Below are positions 9,155 to 17,596 of a stretch of DNA of 64,000 nt, in pieces; within the stretch, counting starts at the first letter, position 1; every line of letters begins with the position of its first letter. This DNA comes from Flavobacteriales bacterium. GTDB lineage: Bacteria; Bacteroidota; Bacteroidia; Flavobacteriales_F; PHOS-HE28. The position numbers and the translations under genes were made by a program. The DNA lies in contig JADJXH010000004.1 in assembly GCA_016715895.1 (NCBI GenBank), forward strand, positions 1,426,001 through 1,490,000, given 5' to 3'. The notes below the pieces were generated by a model, which was not told where the DNA came from, ran no database searches, and saw only the letters and a list, made by a program, of their open reading frames with translations.

Positions 9155-9980
9155 GCGCGTCCCGATCATGCCGGGCGCGTTGCCGAAACGGGAGGTGGTG
9201 GGCACAGGCATCACGCTCGGGAGCTTCGATGCCCATGTGCGGATGATCACCACGCTCGGTGCCGCTCAGCGCTCGTCGTACGTGTGCTGTGTGAACGCGC
9301 ACATGGCCGTGGAGGCGGCGCGCGATCCCGGGTTCCGAGCGGTGGTGAACGGAGCCGACCTGGCCACGGCCGATGGCATGCCCGTGCTGCGTTGCCTGCA
9401 GTGGTTCGGTGGTGAACGGCAGGAGCGGGTGGCGGGCAACGACCTGATGCCCGCGCTGATGGAACAGGCTGCCGCGCAGGGGCTCTCCGTATTCCTCTAT
9501 GGCGGGCGTGACGAGGTCTTGCATCGGATCCGCGAGAGGGTCGCGCGCGAACTGCCCACGCTGCGCATCGCCGGAGCGGTCGCACCACCGTTCCGACCGT
9601 TGAGCGACGCCGAACTGCAGGCCGACGCCGACCGCATCAATGCCTCCGGGGCGCACCTCGTGCTGGTGTCCTTGGGCTGCCCCAAGCAGGAACGGTGGAT
9701 GGCCGCCATGCGTCCACGGGTCCGGGCGGTGATGCTGGGCCTTGGAGGCGCGTTCCTGCTTTATGCCGGTGTGGACACCCGTGCGCCGAAGTGGATGCGC
9801 GAGCTGTCCCTCGAATGGCTCTATCGCCTGGCCCTGGAACCCGGCCGTCTTTGGAAGCGCTACCTGGTGACCAACACCCTGTTCCTGGGCCTTGCCATGA
9901 AGGCGGCCTGGTTCCGCATCACAGGACGGCGTTCCGGGCGTGTCGCTGCCCGGGCGGAAGCAACGGCGCTCGCTGGATGA
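9147..9980 (+). CDS. WecG/TagA/CpsF family glycosyltransferase
   Basis: A 277-residue protein with the full family pattern: CVNAHMAVEAARDPGFR, then NGADLATADGMPVL (family active-site region), FLYGGRDEVL and LVSLGCPKQERWM, followed by GGAFLLYAG and PKWMRELSLEWLYRLALEP. Family members add ManNAcA or ManNAc to lipid-linked GlcNAc as an early step of enterobacterial common antigen, teichoic acid or capsule assembly. A wecB gene 2.4 kb downstream could supply UDP-ManNAc. It starts 8 nt inside the previous gene and ends before a strong promoter. Confidence 0.88.
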   Translation: MAERVPIMPGALPKREVVGTGITLGSFDAHVRMITTLGAAQRSSYVCCVNAHMAVEAARDPGFRAVVNGADLATADGMPVLRCLQWFGGERQERVAGNDLMPALMEQAAAQGLSVFLYGGRDEVLHRIRERVARELPTLRIAGAVAPPFRPLSDAELQADADRINASGAHLVLVSLGCPKQERWMAAMRPRVRAVMLGLGGAFLLYAGVDTRAPKWMRELSLEWLYRLALEPGRLWKRYLVTNTLFLGLAMKAAWFRITGRRSGRVAARAEATALAG

Positions 9981-10052
9981 GCGTCGTCCCGTCGGTCGGA
10001 GCGTGAACGGGCGGGCTGCTTTCGACGAATTAAAGGATTTCTTCGACAAAAC

Positions 10053-10083
10053 TTGACAGCGGATGGTGCCTGGTCTAGCTTTG
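10053..10083 (+). promoter_or_regulatory. Bacteroidota sigma-A type promoter for the sugar transferase gene
   Basis: TTG at 10053-10055 and TAGCTTTG at 10076-10083 are separated by 20 nt, matching the TTG-N19/21-TAnnTTTG consensus of Bacteroidota. The region just upstream (10027-10056) is unusually AT-rich for this genome. A transcript would begin near 10090, about 40 nt before the ATG at 10130. Confidence 0.75.
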
Positions 10084-10129
10084 ACCTCCCTTTACGACCG
10101 GCCAGGAAGCGACCAGGCGAATCCCACGA

Positions 10130-11281
10130 ATGATCGACGGTAACCCGCCCCTGCGCATGGAAGCGAACGACCCCGGCAAACTGACCGCCCGCCCTGAAGG
10201 CATGGGCGACCTGGCGGCTTTGCTGCGGTCCAAGCGGTTGTCCCTTCAACAGGTCGGCTCGGGCCTGAGCAAGGTGCTCACCCTGGAGCCCCTCACCTCC
10301 GTGAAGGACCTCATCATCGTGGGCGAGGGTCCTGCGGCAGAGGAGATCTTCCAGTATTGCCAGGACCAGACCGTGCGGGGCTACCGGTTCCGCGGGCTCT
10401 TCAACGACCAGGAGGTGCGAGGCCCCTTGGGTGCGCATCGAATGGGCGATGTGGAGGCCGCCAAGGCCTTTGCGGTGCAGAACCGCATCGACATCGTGTA
10501 CTGCGCCCTGCCGGGCACGCGCAGGGCCGACATCACGGACCTGATGGAGTTCTGTGAGCGCAACACCATCCGGTTCCGGGTGATCCCCAGTGTGGACAGT
10601 TTCATCCCGGTGGTGCAGACCACCGACCTGGAGTTCCATGGGTCCGTGCCGGTGAGCAAGCTGCGGCGCGAGCCGCTGGACCACCGGGCCAACCGGGCGT
10701 GGAAGCGCACCTTCGACATCGTCTTCTCGAGCCTGGTCATCCTGTTGGTCTTCAGCTGGCTGTTCCCCATCCTGGCCCTTCTGGTGAAGCTCTCCTCCCC
10801 TGGGCCGGTGTTCTTCCGCCAGCAGCGCCTGGGACGGGACAACAAGGAGTTCGCCTGCTGGAAGTTCCGGTCGATGCGGGTGAACGCGGAGGCGGACACC
10901 AAGCAGGCCACCAAGAACGATCCACGCGTGACCCGCGTGGGGGCCTTCCTGCGCAAGAGCAACCTGGACGAGATGCCGCAGTTCTTCAACGTCCTGATGG
11001 GGCAGATGAGCGTGGTGGGGCCTCGTCCCCACCCCCTGAGGCTCAACGACCAGTATCGGGACATCATCGACAAGTACATGGTGCGGCATTTCGTGCGTCC
11101 CGGCATCACCGGCTGGGCGCAGGTGAACGGGTTCCGCGGGGAGACCCGCACGCCGGAGCTGATGGAACGGCGCATCGAGCTGGACGTGTGGTACCTGGAG
11201 AACTGGAGCTTCTGGCTGGACGTTCGGATCGTGGTGAAGACCGTCACCAACATGCTCGGAAAGGACCCCAACGCCTACTGA
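10130..11281 (+). CDS. Polyprenyl-phosphate sugar-1-phosphate transferase lacking the N-terminal membrane helices
   Basis: A 383-residue member of the WcaJ/PssY group (bacterial sugar transferase domain). Residues 60-160 form a CoA-binding-like Rossmann domain (DLIIVGEGPAAEEIFQYC). Residues 192-230 contain KRTFDIVFSSLVILLVFSWLF, the re-entrant membrane helix, then SSPGPVFFRQQRLG, WKFRSMR, LDEMPQFFNVLMGQMSVVGP and GITGWAQVNG, the catalytic signatures. It should load the first sugar-1-phosphate on undecaprenyl phosphate. Full-length relatives are about 450-480 residues with four N-terminal helices, and these are absent. A good promoter 47 nt upstream argues that the short form is the genuine start. 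Confidence 0.87.
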   Translation: MIDGNPPLRMEANDPGKLTARPEGMGDLAALLRSKRLSLQQVGSGLSKVLTLEPLTSVKDLIIVGEGPAAEEIFQYCQDQTVRGYRFRGLFNDQEVRGPLGAHRMGDVEAAKAFAVQNRIDIVYCALPGTRRADITDLMEFCERNTIRFRVIPSVDSFIPVVQTTDLEFHGSVPVSKLRREPLDHRANRAWKRTFDIVFSSLVILLVFSWLFPILALLVKLSSPGPVFFRQQRLGRDNKEFACWKFRSMRVNAEADTKQATKNDPRVTRVGAFLRKSNLDEMPQFFNVLMGQMSVVGPRPHPLRLNDQYRDIIDKYMVRHFVRPGITGWAQVNGFRGETRTPELMERRIELDVWYLENWSFWLDVRIVVKTVTNMLGKDPNAY

Positions 11282-11294
11282 GGCGCCGGTGGTC

Positions 11295-11324
11295 TTGTGG
11301 AACCGGTGGGAAGCACTATATTTG
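11295..11324 (+). promoter_or_regulatory. Bacteroidota sigma-A type promoter for rpsT
   Basis: TTG at 11295-11297 and TATATTTG at 11317-11324 are 19 nt apart, an exact match to the Bacteroidota consensus. The box ends 26 nt before the rpsT ATG. Confidence 0.78.
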
Positions 11325-11350
11325 CCGTCCTTTTCAGAGCCTGAACAGCC

Positions 11351-11605
11351 ATGGCGAACCATAAGTCGGCCCTCAAGCGGGTGCGTCAGACCGAGACCCG
11401 CAACGAGCGCAATCGCTACCAGCACAAGACCACGCGCAATGCCGTGCGCAAGCTGCGCAGCACCACCGACAAGAAGGCCGCCACGGCCCTTCTGCCGGAG
11501 GTGAGCGCGATGCTGGACAAGCTGGCCAAGCGCAGCGTGATCCATAAGAACAAGGCGGCCAACCTGAAGTCCTCCCTGGCCACGCACGTGAACAAGCTGA
11601 AGTGA
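11351..11605 (+). CDS. rpsT: 30S ribosomal protein S20
   Basis: An 84-residue, Lys/Arg-rich, all-helical protein starting MANHKSALKRVRQTETRNER, the classic S20 N-terminus that binds 16S rRNA. The length matches the family. It has its own promoter and a terminator directly after it, so it is probably transcribed alone although it sits between polysaccharide genes. Confidence 0.97.
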   Translation: MANHKSALKRVRQTETRNERNRYQHKTTRNAVRKLRSTTDKKAATALLPEVSAMLDKLAKRSVIHKNKAANLKSSLATHVNKLK

Positions 11606-11630
11606 CCCGTGCGGTCACCGTTGCACCGGT

Positions 11631-11665
11631 GAAGGTCCTCCGAACGGGGACCTTTGCTTTTTTTT
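11631..11665 (+). terminator. Rho-independent terminator after rpsT
   Basis: AAGGTCC (11632-11638) pairs with GGACCTT (11648-11654) around a 9-nt loop, followed by T-G-C and a run of eight T (11658-11665). It sits 26 nt after the rpsT stop and just before radC. Confidence 0.88.
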
Positions 11666-11670
11666 AACCC

Positions 11671-12381
11671 ATGGCCGACGAGCAGCGTTCCACCCCGGGC
11701 CGGCTCACCATCCGCGAATGGGCCAGCGACGACCGGCCTCGTGAGCGGCTGCTGAGCCATGGCGCCGGTGCCTTGAGCGATGCCGAGCTCCTGGCCATCC
11801 TGATCCGGTCGGGTACCGTACAGGCCAGCGCGCTCGATCTGGCCCGCCAGGTGCTGGTGCTCGCGGGCAACGACCTCGGCAGGCTCGGCCGCTTGAGCGT
11901 GGCCCAGCTCATGCAGGTCAAAGGGCTCGGCGAGGCCAAGGCCATCAGTATCGCGGCCGCGCTGGAGCTGGGCCGTCGTCGACGCGATGCGAGCCCCGAA
12001 CAGCGGACGAGGATCACCACCAGTGCGGTGGCGTTCGAGCTGCTGCATCCGCTGATGGCGGACCTGATGCACGAGGAGTTCTGGCTGCTCCTGCTCGACC
12101 GTGGCAACGCCGTCACCGGCAAGGTGCGCGTGAGCCAGGGCGGCATGCACGGCACCGTCGCCGACCCGAAGGTCATCTTCCGCGAGGCGATCGACCGCCG
12201 GGCCGCAGGGGTGGTGCTCGCCCACAACCACCCGAGCGGGCGCGCCATCCCCAGCGAAGAGGACGTCCGCCTCACCCGCAAGCTCGTTGAGGGCGGGCGG
12301 CTGCTGGACATCGCCGTGCACGACCATCTCATCATCACCGCCACCGGCTACTACAGCTTTGCCGACAACGGCTCGCTCTGA
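11671..12381 (+). CDS. radC: RadC-family JAB/JAMM domain protein
   Basis: A 236-residue protein. The N-terminal part (DRPRERLLSHGAGALSDAEL and MQVKGLGEAKA) contains the RadC helix-hairpin-helix region. The C-terminal JAB domain has H185-N-H187-P-S-G with D198 (HNHPSGRAIPSEED), the complete JAMM zinc-ligand set. Despite the historical DNA-repair name, its biochemical role is not settled in the literature. It starts just after the rpsT terminator and ends 2 nt before wecB. Confidence 0.93.
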   Translation: MADEQRSTPGRLTIREWASDDRPRERLLSHGAGALSDAELLAILIRSGTVQASALDLARQVLVLAGNDLGRLGRLSVAQLMQVKGLGEAKAISIAAALELGRRRRDASPEQRTRITTSAVAFELLHPLMADLMHEEFWLLLLDRGNAVTGKVRVSQGGMHGTVADPKVIFREAIDRRAAGVVLAHNHPSGRAIPSEEDVRLTRKLVEGGRLLDIAVHDHLIITATGYYSFADNGSL

Positions 12382-12383
12382 CC

Positions 12384-13538
12384 ATGTCCGCGCCGCTCGA
12401 GATCCTGACGGTGGTGGGGGCAAGGCCCCAGCTGGTGAAGGCGGCGGTGCTGGCCCGATGCATCGCCGATCGGTTCTCCGCGCGGCTCCGTCAGCGCATC
12501 CTCCACACCGGTCAGCACTACGATCCCGCGCTCTCCGATGTGTTCTTCCACGACCTGGGGCTGTCGGCGCCGGACATCTCACTCGGCGTGGGCGCGGCCT
12601 CCATCCCTGTGCAGACCGCGCGCATGCTGGAGGGCATTGCGGGTGCGATCGGTGAACAGCGTCCCGACCTCGTGCTGGTGTTCGGTGATACCACCAGCAC
12701 CCTGGCCGGAGCACTGGCCGGGGCCCAGTGCGGGGTGCCGGTGGCCCACGTGGAGGCGGGCCTGCGTGCGCACGATCGCAGCATGCCGGAGGAGCTCAAC
12801 CGCATCGTGGCCGATCGGCTTTCCACCTGGTTGTTCTGCCCCACGGAGACCTCGGTGACCAACCTGGGCGCTGAGGGCATCCGTGATACCGCGGGTGCGG
12901 CCCATGACCCCGACGCGCCGGCAGTGCGGCTGGTGGGCGACCTTCTTTGCGACCATGTACTGGGCACGCTCCCACGGGCTGAAGCACGTTCTGAAGCGCT
13001 GCGCTCCATGGGGCTGCGCCCGGACGGATACCTGCTGGCCACGGTGCACCGCGCCGCGAACAGCAACGATGTGGACCGGCTCTCCGGGATCGTCGAGGGC
13101 CTGCGCATGTCCGCCCGGGCCACGGGCCTGCCGGTGGTGTGGCCCCTTCATCCGCGTGTGCGGCAGCTGCTCGACAGCCCCGCGCACGCCGGTGTCAATG
13201 AACGATTGCGGCAGAGCCCGGAACTGCGGGTGGTGGCCCCACAAGGCCCCCTGGACATGCTGGCCCTTACCCGGCATGCGGCCGTGGTGATCACCGATTC
13301 CGGTGGATTGCAGAAGGAGGCCGCCATCCTGCGACGGCCCTGCGTGGTGCTCCGCGACCGCACGGAATGGGTGGAGCTTGTGAGCTCCGGAAGAGCCACG
13401 CTGGCGGATGCGGACCCCGGCCGGATCGCCGCCGCGGCGCAAGCGGGTATCGGGCTGCACCTCGCCGATCCGTCCGGTCTGTACGGGGATGGTGATTCCG
13501 CAGGCCGCATCTGTTCCATCCTGCTCGGTGAGCGCTGA
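12384..13538 (+). CDS. wecB: UDP-N-acetylglucosamine 2-epimerase, non-hydrolysing
   Basis: A 384-residue protein beginning TVVGARPQLVKAAVLAR, the signature of the WecB/MnaA family. HTGQHYDPALSDVFF, VFGDTTSTLAGALAG, HVEAGLRAHDRSMPEE.NR and ITDSGGLQKEA are all present, covering the UDP-binding and catalytic residues. It interconverts UDP-GlcNAc and UDP-ManNAc in the cytosol, feeding the polymer. It begins 2 nt after radC and is 3 nt from the next gene, so the three are probably co-transcribed. Confidence 0.93.
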   Translation: MSAPLEILTVVGARPQLVKAAVLARCIADRFSARLRQRILHTGQHYDPALSDVFFHDLGLSAPDISLGVGAASIPVQTARMLEGIAGAIGEQRPDLVLVFGDTTSTLAGALAGAQCGVPVAHVEAGLRAHDRSMPEELNRIVADRLSTWLFCPTETSVTNLGAEGIRDTAGAAHDPDAPAVRLVGDLLCDHVLGTLPRAEARSEALRSMGLRPDGYLLATVHRAANSNDVDRLSGIVEGLRMSARATGLPVVWPLHPRVRQLLDSPAHAGVNERLRQSPELRVVAPQGPLDMLALTRHAAVVITDSGGLQKEAAILRRPCVVLRDRTEWVELVSSGRATLADADPGRIAAAAQAGIGLHLADPSGLYGDGDSAGRICSILLGER

Positions 13539-13541
13539 ACC

Positions 13542-14723
13542 ATGCTGCGCAGTCTGGCCGACTACCTCCACTGCTGGGCGCGTCTGCTGGCGGATGCGGA
13601 CGGGCGGAAGCTGATCCAGGCGCATGCCCGACCGCTCCCCGTTACCGAAGCACCTTCGCCTGAGGACATCGAGCGGGCGCTTGGCGACGCGATGGATTGG
13701 GTGGCCCGGGCGCAGGACCACAGCGGGGACGGAGGAATGGGCAGCCTTCATCTGGTGCGCGGCTGGGGACGCACGTACCCGGAGACCACGGGTTATCTCA
13801 TCCCCACGGTCCTGGCCGCAGGTGAACGCCTGGGACGGCCGGACCTTTTCGATCGGGCCGCCCGTGCGGCCGATACCCTGCTCACGCTTCAGCACGCGGA
13901 TGGGGGTTGGCAGGGTGGACGCGTGGGTGAGCGCCGTCCATCGGTGGTGTTCAATTCCGCGCAGGTCGTGCGCGGCATGCTCGCCATGCATGCACGGACC
14001 GGTGAACCGCGCTTTCTGGATGCGGCCGTGCGTGGGGGCGCCTGGATCATCAGTGTGCAGGAGGCGGACGGCAGCTGGTCACGTCACAACTTCATGGGCG
14101 CGGCGCGCGTGTATGACAGCTATGTGGACGCACCGTTGTTGATGCTGCACCGCATCACCGGTGATCCCGCGATGAAGGAGGCCGCGCTGCGGAACCTGGC
14201 TTGGGTGGAGGGGCGGCAGGCCGCCAACGGCTGGTTCGCCGATGCGGACAACACCGAGAAGCACAACGAACGGCCCATCATCCACACCCTGGCCTACACG
14301 ATGGACGGGCTGGCCGAATGCGGAGCGCTCCTGGACGATGACCGATGGACGGCGATGGCCGAGGCTGCGGCGCGGCCCCTGTGCGATCGCTTCCTGGAGC
14401 ACGGTGTCCTGCATGGCCGGTACGACCGGTCATGGAACGGCAGCGAGGCCTTCATCACCACGGGTGGGGCCCAGCTTGCGGTGGTCTGGCAGCGGCTGGC
14501 GCACCTTGGCAAGGCTGGCCTGTTCGCCGATGCCGCGGCGCGGATGCGCGGGCTGCTGATGACCCTCCAGTCCCGCGGCGCGGAAGGGCCGACCGATGGC
14601 CGTGGGGCTCTCACCGGCTCCTATCCCCTCTGGGGCCGGTACGAGAAGTTCGCCTGCCCGAACTGGGCCACCAAGTACCTGGCCGACGCCCTACTTTGTG
14701 CCGACGGTCGCACGTTCTGTTGA
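13542..14723 (+). CDS. Alpha/alpha-barrel protein of the prenyltransferase/squalene-cyclase-like fold, unknown function
   Basis: A 393-residue soluble protein with repeated helical pairs and QxxxGxW-like turns: AQDHSGDGGMG, LQHADGGWQGG, VQEADGSWSR and GRQAANGWFAD. These repeats are usual in (alpha/alpha)6 barrels, including terpene cyclases and polysaccharide-active enzymes. I see no DxDD or DDxxD motif of a true terpene cyclase. It lies 3 nt after wecB and 22 nt before a deacetylase-like gene, which suggests it acts on glycan (possibly as a lyase or epimerase) rather than on isoprenoids. That functional idea is an inference from position. Confidence 0.6.
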   Translation: MLRSLADYLHCWARLLADADGRKLIQAHARPLPVTEAPSPEDIERALGDAMDWVARAQDHSGDGGMGSLHLVRGWGRTYPETTGYLIPTVLAAGERLGRPDLFDRAARAADTLLTLQHADGGWQGGRVGERRPSVVFNSAQVVRGMLAMHARTGEPRFLDAAVRGGAWIISVQEADGSWSRHNFMGAARVYDSYVDAPLLMLHRITGDPAMKEAALRNLAWVEGRQAANGWFADADNTEKHNERPIIHTLAYTMDGLAECGALLDDDRWTAMAEAAARPLCDRFLEHGVLHGRYDRSWNGSEAFITTGGAQLAVVWQRLAHLGKAGLFADAAARMRGLLMTLQSRGAEGPTDGRGALTGSYPLWGRYEKFACPNWATKYLADALLCADGRTFC

Positions 14724-14745
14724 ACCCGCCGCCCGCCCTTCGCAC

Positions 14746-16032
14746 ATGCTGCTCGTCCACCTGGAGCACCCATCGCCGCGCGCTCATTGGATCGTGGAAC
14801 ATACGATCGGGCGGATGCTGGGCATGCCGCTCCGGATCACCAGCGACGCGACGGCATTCCGGGAAGCTGCAGGTCCCCGGCTGAGCTATGGATCCTCGCC
14901 GATGGCCGGCGCCCTGCATGTTCCCTGGTCCGGTGCGCTGCACCAGCTGCCCGCGCAGGACCCCCCGGTGGCCCTGGTGGACGGCATGCCCGCACTGTTC
15001 CCGGTGGGTCACGCCTTCGACCTGTTCGCCGCCGCGTTCTTCCTGCTCGCCCTGGTGGATGAGCATCGTTGCCAGGCGCGCGATGCGCACGACCGCATCC
15101 CGACCGAAGCCCTGTTCACGGTGCGGAGCGGTCTGGCCGATGCGCCCTGGGTCGATCGTTGGGTACTGGCGCTTGGTGAGCGGTTGCAGCGCTCCCATCC
15201 AACGCTGCGGTCCGCGCGCGCCTTTCGACATGTCGTCACCGTGGATGTGGACAACGTGCTGCGGTATGCCGGCCGGCCCTGGACGCGGGCGCTGGGCGCC
15301 ACGGCGAAGGACCTGCTGCACCTGCGCCCGGGGGCTGCGCTGGAGCGGTGGATGGTGCGCTCCGGCCTGCTGCGCGATCCCTTCCTGCGTGGCCTCGACC
15401 TTGTGGAGCGGCATGTGGCGGACACCAGCGGCGCGATCCTCTTCCTGCTGTTGCGCGGCGATGGCCCGCATGACCACGCCGTGGAACCTGACCGGTGGCC
15501 GGCCGGGTTGCACCGCTTCCTGCGGCATGACACGGGCCTGCGCATCGGACTGCACCCATCCTATGCGACCAGCACCGATCCCGGGCGCCTGGAGACCGAG
15601 GTGTCGATCTACGAACGGCGGCTGCAGCCGCGGACACTGATCAGCCGGCAGCACTTCCTGCGCTGGCGCCTGCCCGACACCTTGCGGCGGCTTGCGGCCG
15701 CCGGGTTCGCCGAGGAGCACAGCCTCGGCTTCGCGGACCGCCCCGGTTTCCGCGCGGCCACCTGTACGCCGTTCCCTTGGTACGATGTGGAGCGCGACCA
15801 GCCCACCCCGCTCATGCTGTGGCCCTTCGCCGCGATGGACAGTGCCCTGATCGAGCGATGCGGGCTTGATCCGGCCGGAGCGACGGCGGCCATGCGGGCG
15901 ATGAGCGACGAGGTGCGTGCGGTGCAGGGCACCTTCGTGAGCGTATGGCACGACCGCTACCTCAGTGGTCACCGCGAGTTCGCGCGATGGCCTTCGGTGT
16001 TCGAGGAGGTGGTGAAGCATGCAAGGCCATGA
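14746..16032 (+). CDS. Polysaccharide deacetylase-like protein (DUF7033-type N-terminus)
   Basis: A 428-residue protein. The N-terminal half resembles the domain that precedes divergent NodB-like deacetylases in Bacteroidota. The second half contains VTVDVDNVLRY (near residue 165, the expected metal-binding Asp pair), GLHPSYATS (the H-x3-S/T metal motif) and SRQHFLRWRLPDTLRRL (the R-x5-P region), then LGFADRPGFRAATCTPFPWYD. This suggests de-N-acetylation of a glycan amino sugar, perhaps the ManNAc or GlcNAc made available by WecB. ATG 14746 follows the previous stop by 22 nt. It overlaps the next gene by 4 nt (ATGA). Confidence 0.72.
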   Translation: MLLVHLEHPSPRAHWIVEHTIGRMLGMPLRITSDATAFREAAGPRLSYGSSPMAGALHVPWSGALHQLPAQDPPVALVDGMPALFPVGHAFDLFAAAFFLLALVDEHRCQARDAHDRIPTEALFTVRSGLADAPWVDRWVLALGERLQRSHPTLRSARAFRHVVTVDVDNVLRYAGRPWTRALGATAKDLLHLRPGAALERWMVRSGLLRDPFLRGLDLVERHVADTSGAILFLLLRGDGPHDHAVEPDRWPAGLHRFLRHDTGLRIGLHPSYATSTDPGRLETEVSIYERRLQPRTLISRQHFLRWRLPDTLRRLAAAGFAEEHSLGFADRPGFRAATCTPFPWYDVERDQPTPLMLWPFAAMDSALIERCGLDPAGATAAMRAMSDEVRAVQGTFVSVWHDRYLSGHREFARWPSVFEEVVKHARP

Positions 16033-16946
16033 TCAGGTACTTGCGGCACGACCGGATCGACAAGGCGGCCTGGGACGCGCTGCTCGATCGCTGCACGGGT
16101 CCGGTGTGGTACGCCCGCAGCGCCGTGCTCGATGCGGCATGTCCGGGCTGGGAAGCCCTCTGGGACGACGAACGCGGTGCGCTGATGCCGCTGACACACC
16201 ACCGCAAATGGGGCATCCCGTACCTGTACCAGCCGTTCCCGCTCCAGCAGCTCGGCGTGTTCGCGGCGACCGATGATGCGCTGCGGAACGGAGAATTCCT
16301 TAGGGCCCTGCCCGCACGCTTCCGCCTGGCGGACATCTACCTCACCAATGCCGCCGTGGAAGGAGCGGGCCGGGGCTGGCGCTTCACCACGCGACAGGAT
16401 CAGCTGGTGCCGATGGACCGCCCGATCGCCGCCATCCGCAAGGGATACAGCAGCAATCATCAGCGCAGTCTGCGACGTGCGGAGGCGGCCGGACTGGAGC
16501 TCGATGCCACCATGGGTACGGAGGCCTTTATGGACTTCCTGACCACGGCCCCCCAATGGCCCGCGTGGAAGGTGGGCGCCCGGCAACAAGGCTCCCTGCG
16601 GAGGCTGCTGCAGGTGATCCACCAGCGGGGCGAGGGCGTCTGTGTGGCGGTGCTTCACGCGGGGCGTCCGGTGGCGGCCGGTTGTTTCGTGCACCATGGC
16701 GACCGTACCCTCTTCCTCAAGGGCCTTGCGCTGCCGGAGGCCCGGTCGCTGAACGCGATGCACCTGCTGATCGACCGCATGCTGGAACAGCGGGCGGGCA
16801 GTGCGCGCTGGATGGACCTGGCGGGCAGCAGTGACCCGGCGCTGGCCCGGTTCTACGCGGGCTTCGGCGCGGTGACCACCCTATATTTACACGCCTTGCT
16901 GCGACGCTTCCCCGTCAGCCTGCGAGGTCAATCCGAACAGGCATGA
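16029..16946 (+). CDS. FemAB/GNAT-like acyltransferase
   Basis: A 305-residue protein with two GNAT-like lobes. SSNHQRSLRRAEAAGLEL (about residues 140-157) is the typical FemAB/CelD central stretch, and VAAGCFVHHGDRTLFLKGLALPEA followed by ARWMDLAGSSDPALARFYAGFGA matches the acyl-donor side of such enzymes. Family members transfer amino acids from tRNA or acyl groups from CoA to peptidoglycan, glycans or lipids. It overlaps the deacetylase-like gene by 4 nt (ATGA) and upp by 4 nt. Deacetylase plus acyltransferase suggests N-acyl exchange on a sugar of the polymer, which is an inference. Confidence 0.68.
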   Translation: MIRYLRHDRIDKAAWDALLDRCTGPVWYARSAVLDAACPGWEALWDDERGALMPLTHHRKWGIPYLYQPFPLQQLGVFAATDDALRNGEFLRALPARFRLADIYLTNAAVEGAGRGWRFTTRQDQLVPMDRPIAAIRKGYSSNHQRSLRRAEAAGLELDATMGTEAFMDFLTTAPQWPAWKVGARQQGSLRRLLQVIHQRGEGVCVAVLHAGRPVAAGCFVHHGDRTLFLKGLALPEARSLNAMHLLIDRMLEQRAGSARWMDLAGSSDPALARFYAGFGAVTTLYLHALLRRFPVSLRGQSEQA

Positions 16947-17593
16947 TCGTCGAACTGGGCAAGGAGCGCACGGTGGTGAACCAGTACCTCGCGGAAATGC
17001 GGGATGTGGAGGTGCAGCGCGATCCGATGCGTTTCCGTCACAACCTCGAACGCCTGGGCATGGTGTTCGGCTACGAGCTCAGCAGAACGCTGGAGTATGA
17101 GGAGCGCGAGGTGACCACCCCACTGGGTCTGGCCCGGGTGCCGGTGTTGCGCGAGCAGCCGGTCCTGGCCACCATCCTGCGGGCGGGCCTTCCGCTGCAC
17201 CAGGGCATGCTGTCGGTGTTCGATCGGGCGGACAACGCCTTCATCAGTGCGTACCGGAAACATCGCAAGGGCGAGGAGGGTTTTGATATCGAAGTGGAGT
17301 ACCTCAGCAGCCCTACGCTGGATGACCGTGTATTGGTGCTCTGCGACCCGATGCTGGCCACCGGCCAGAGCATGCTGCTGGTGTACAAGGCCCTGCTGCG
17401 TCTGGGGCGCCCGAAGGCCCTGCACGTGGTGTCCGTGATCGCGAGCAGTGAGGGTGTGGAGTACATCCGCAAGCACCTGCCCTCGGGCACACGCATCTGG
17501 ATCGGCGCCATCGACGAGGAGATGACGGCGCAGGCCTACATCGTGCCCGGTCTGGGTGATGCGGGTGATCTGGCCTACGGTCGAAAGGTCTGA
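16943..17593 (+). CDS. upp: Uracil phosphoribosyltransferase
   Basis: A 216-residue protein. ATILRAGLPLHQGM holds the flexible-loop and PRPP region, LVLCDPMLATGQSML is the canonical PRPP-binding loop (here DPMLATGQS), and WIGAIDEEMTAQAYIVPGLGDAGD is the C-terminal uracil-binding signature. It salvages uracil to UMP with PRPP. The start overlaps the FemAB-like gene by 4 nt, so it appears translationally coupled to the glycan genes although its role is nucleotide salvage. Confidence 0.95.
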   Translation: MIVELGKERTVVNQYLAEMRDVEVQRDPMRFRHNLERLGMVFGYELSRTLEYEEREVTTPLGLARVPVLREQPVLATILRAGLPLHQGMLSVFDRADNAFISAYRKHRKGEEGFDIEVEYLSSPTLDDRVLVLCDPMLATGQSMLLVYKALLRLGRPKALHVVSVIASSEGVEYIRKHLPSGTRIWIGAIDEEMTAQAYIVPGLGDAGDLAYGRKV

Positions 17594-17596
17594 GGC

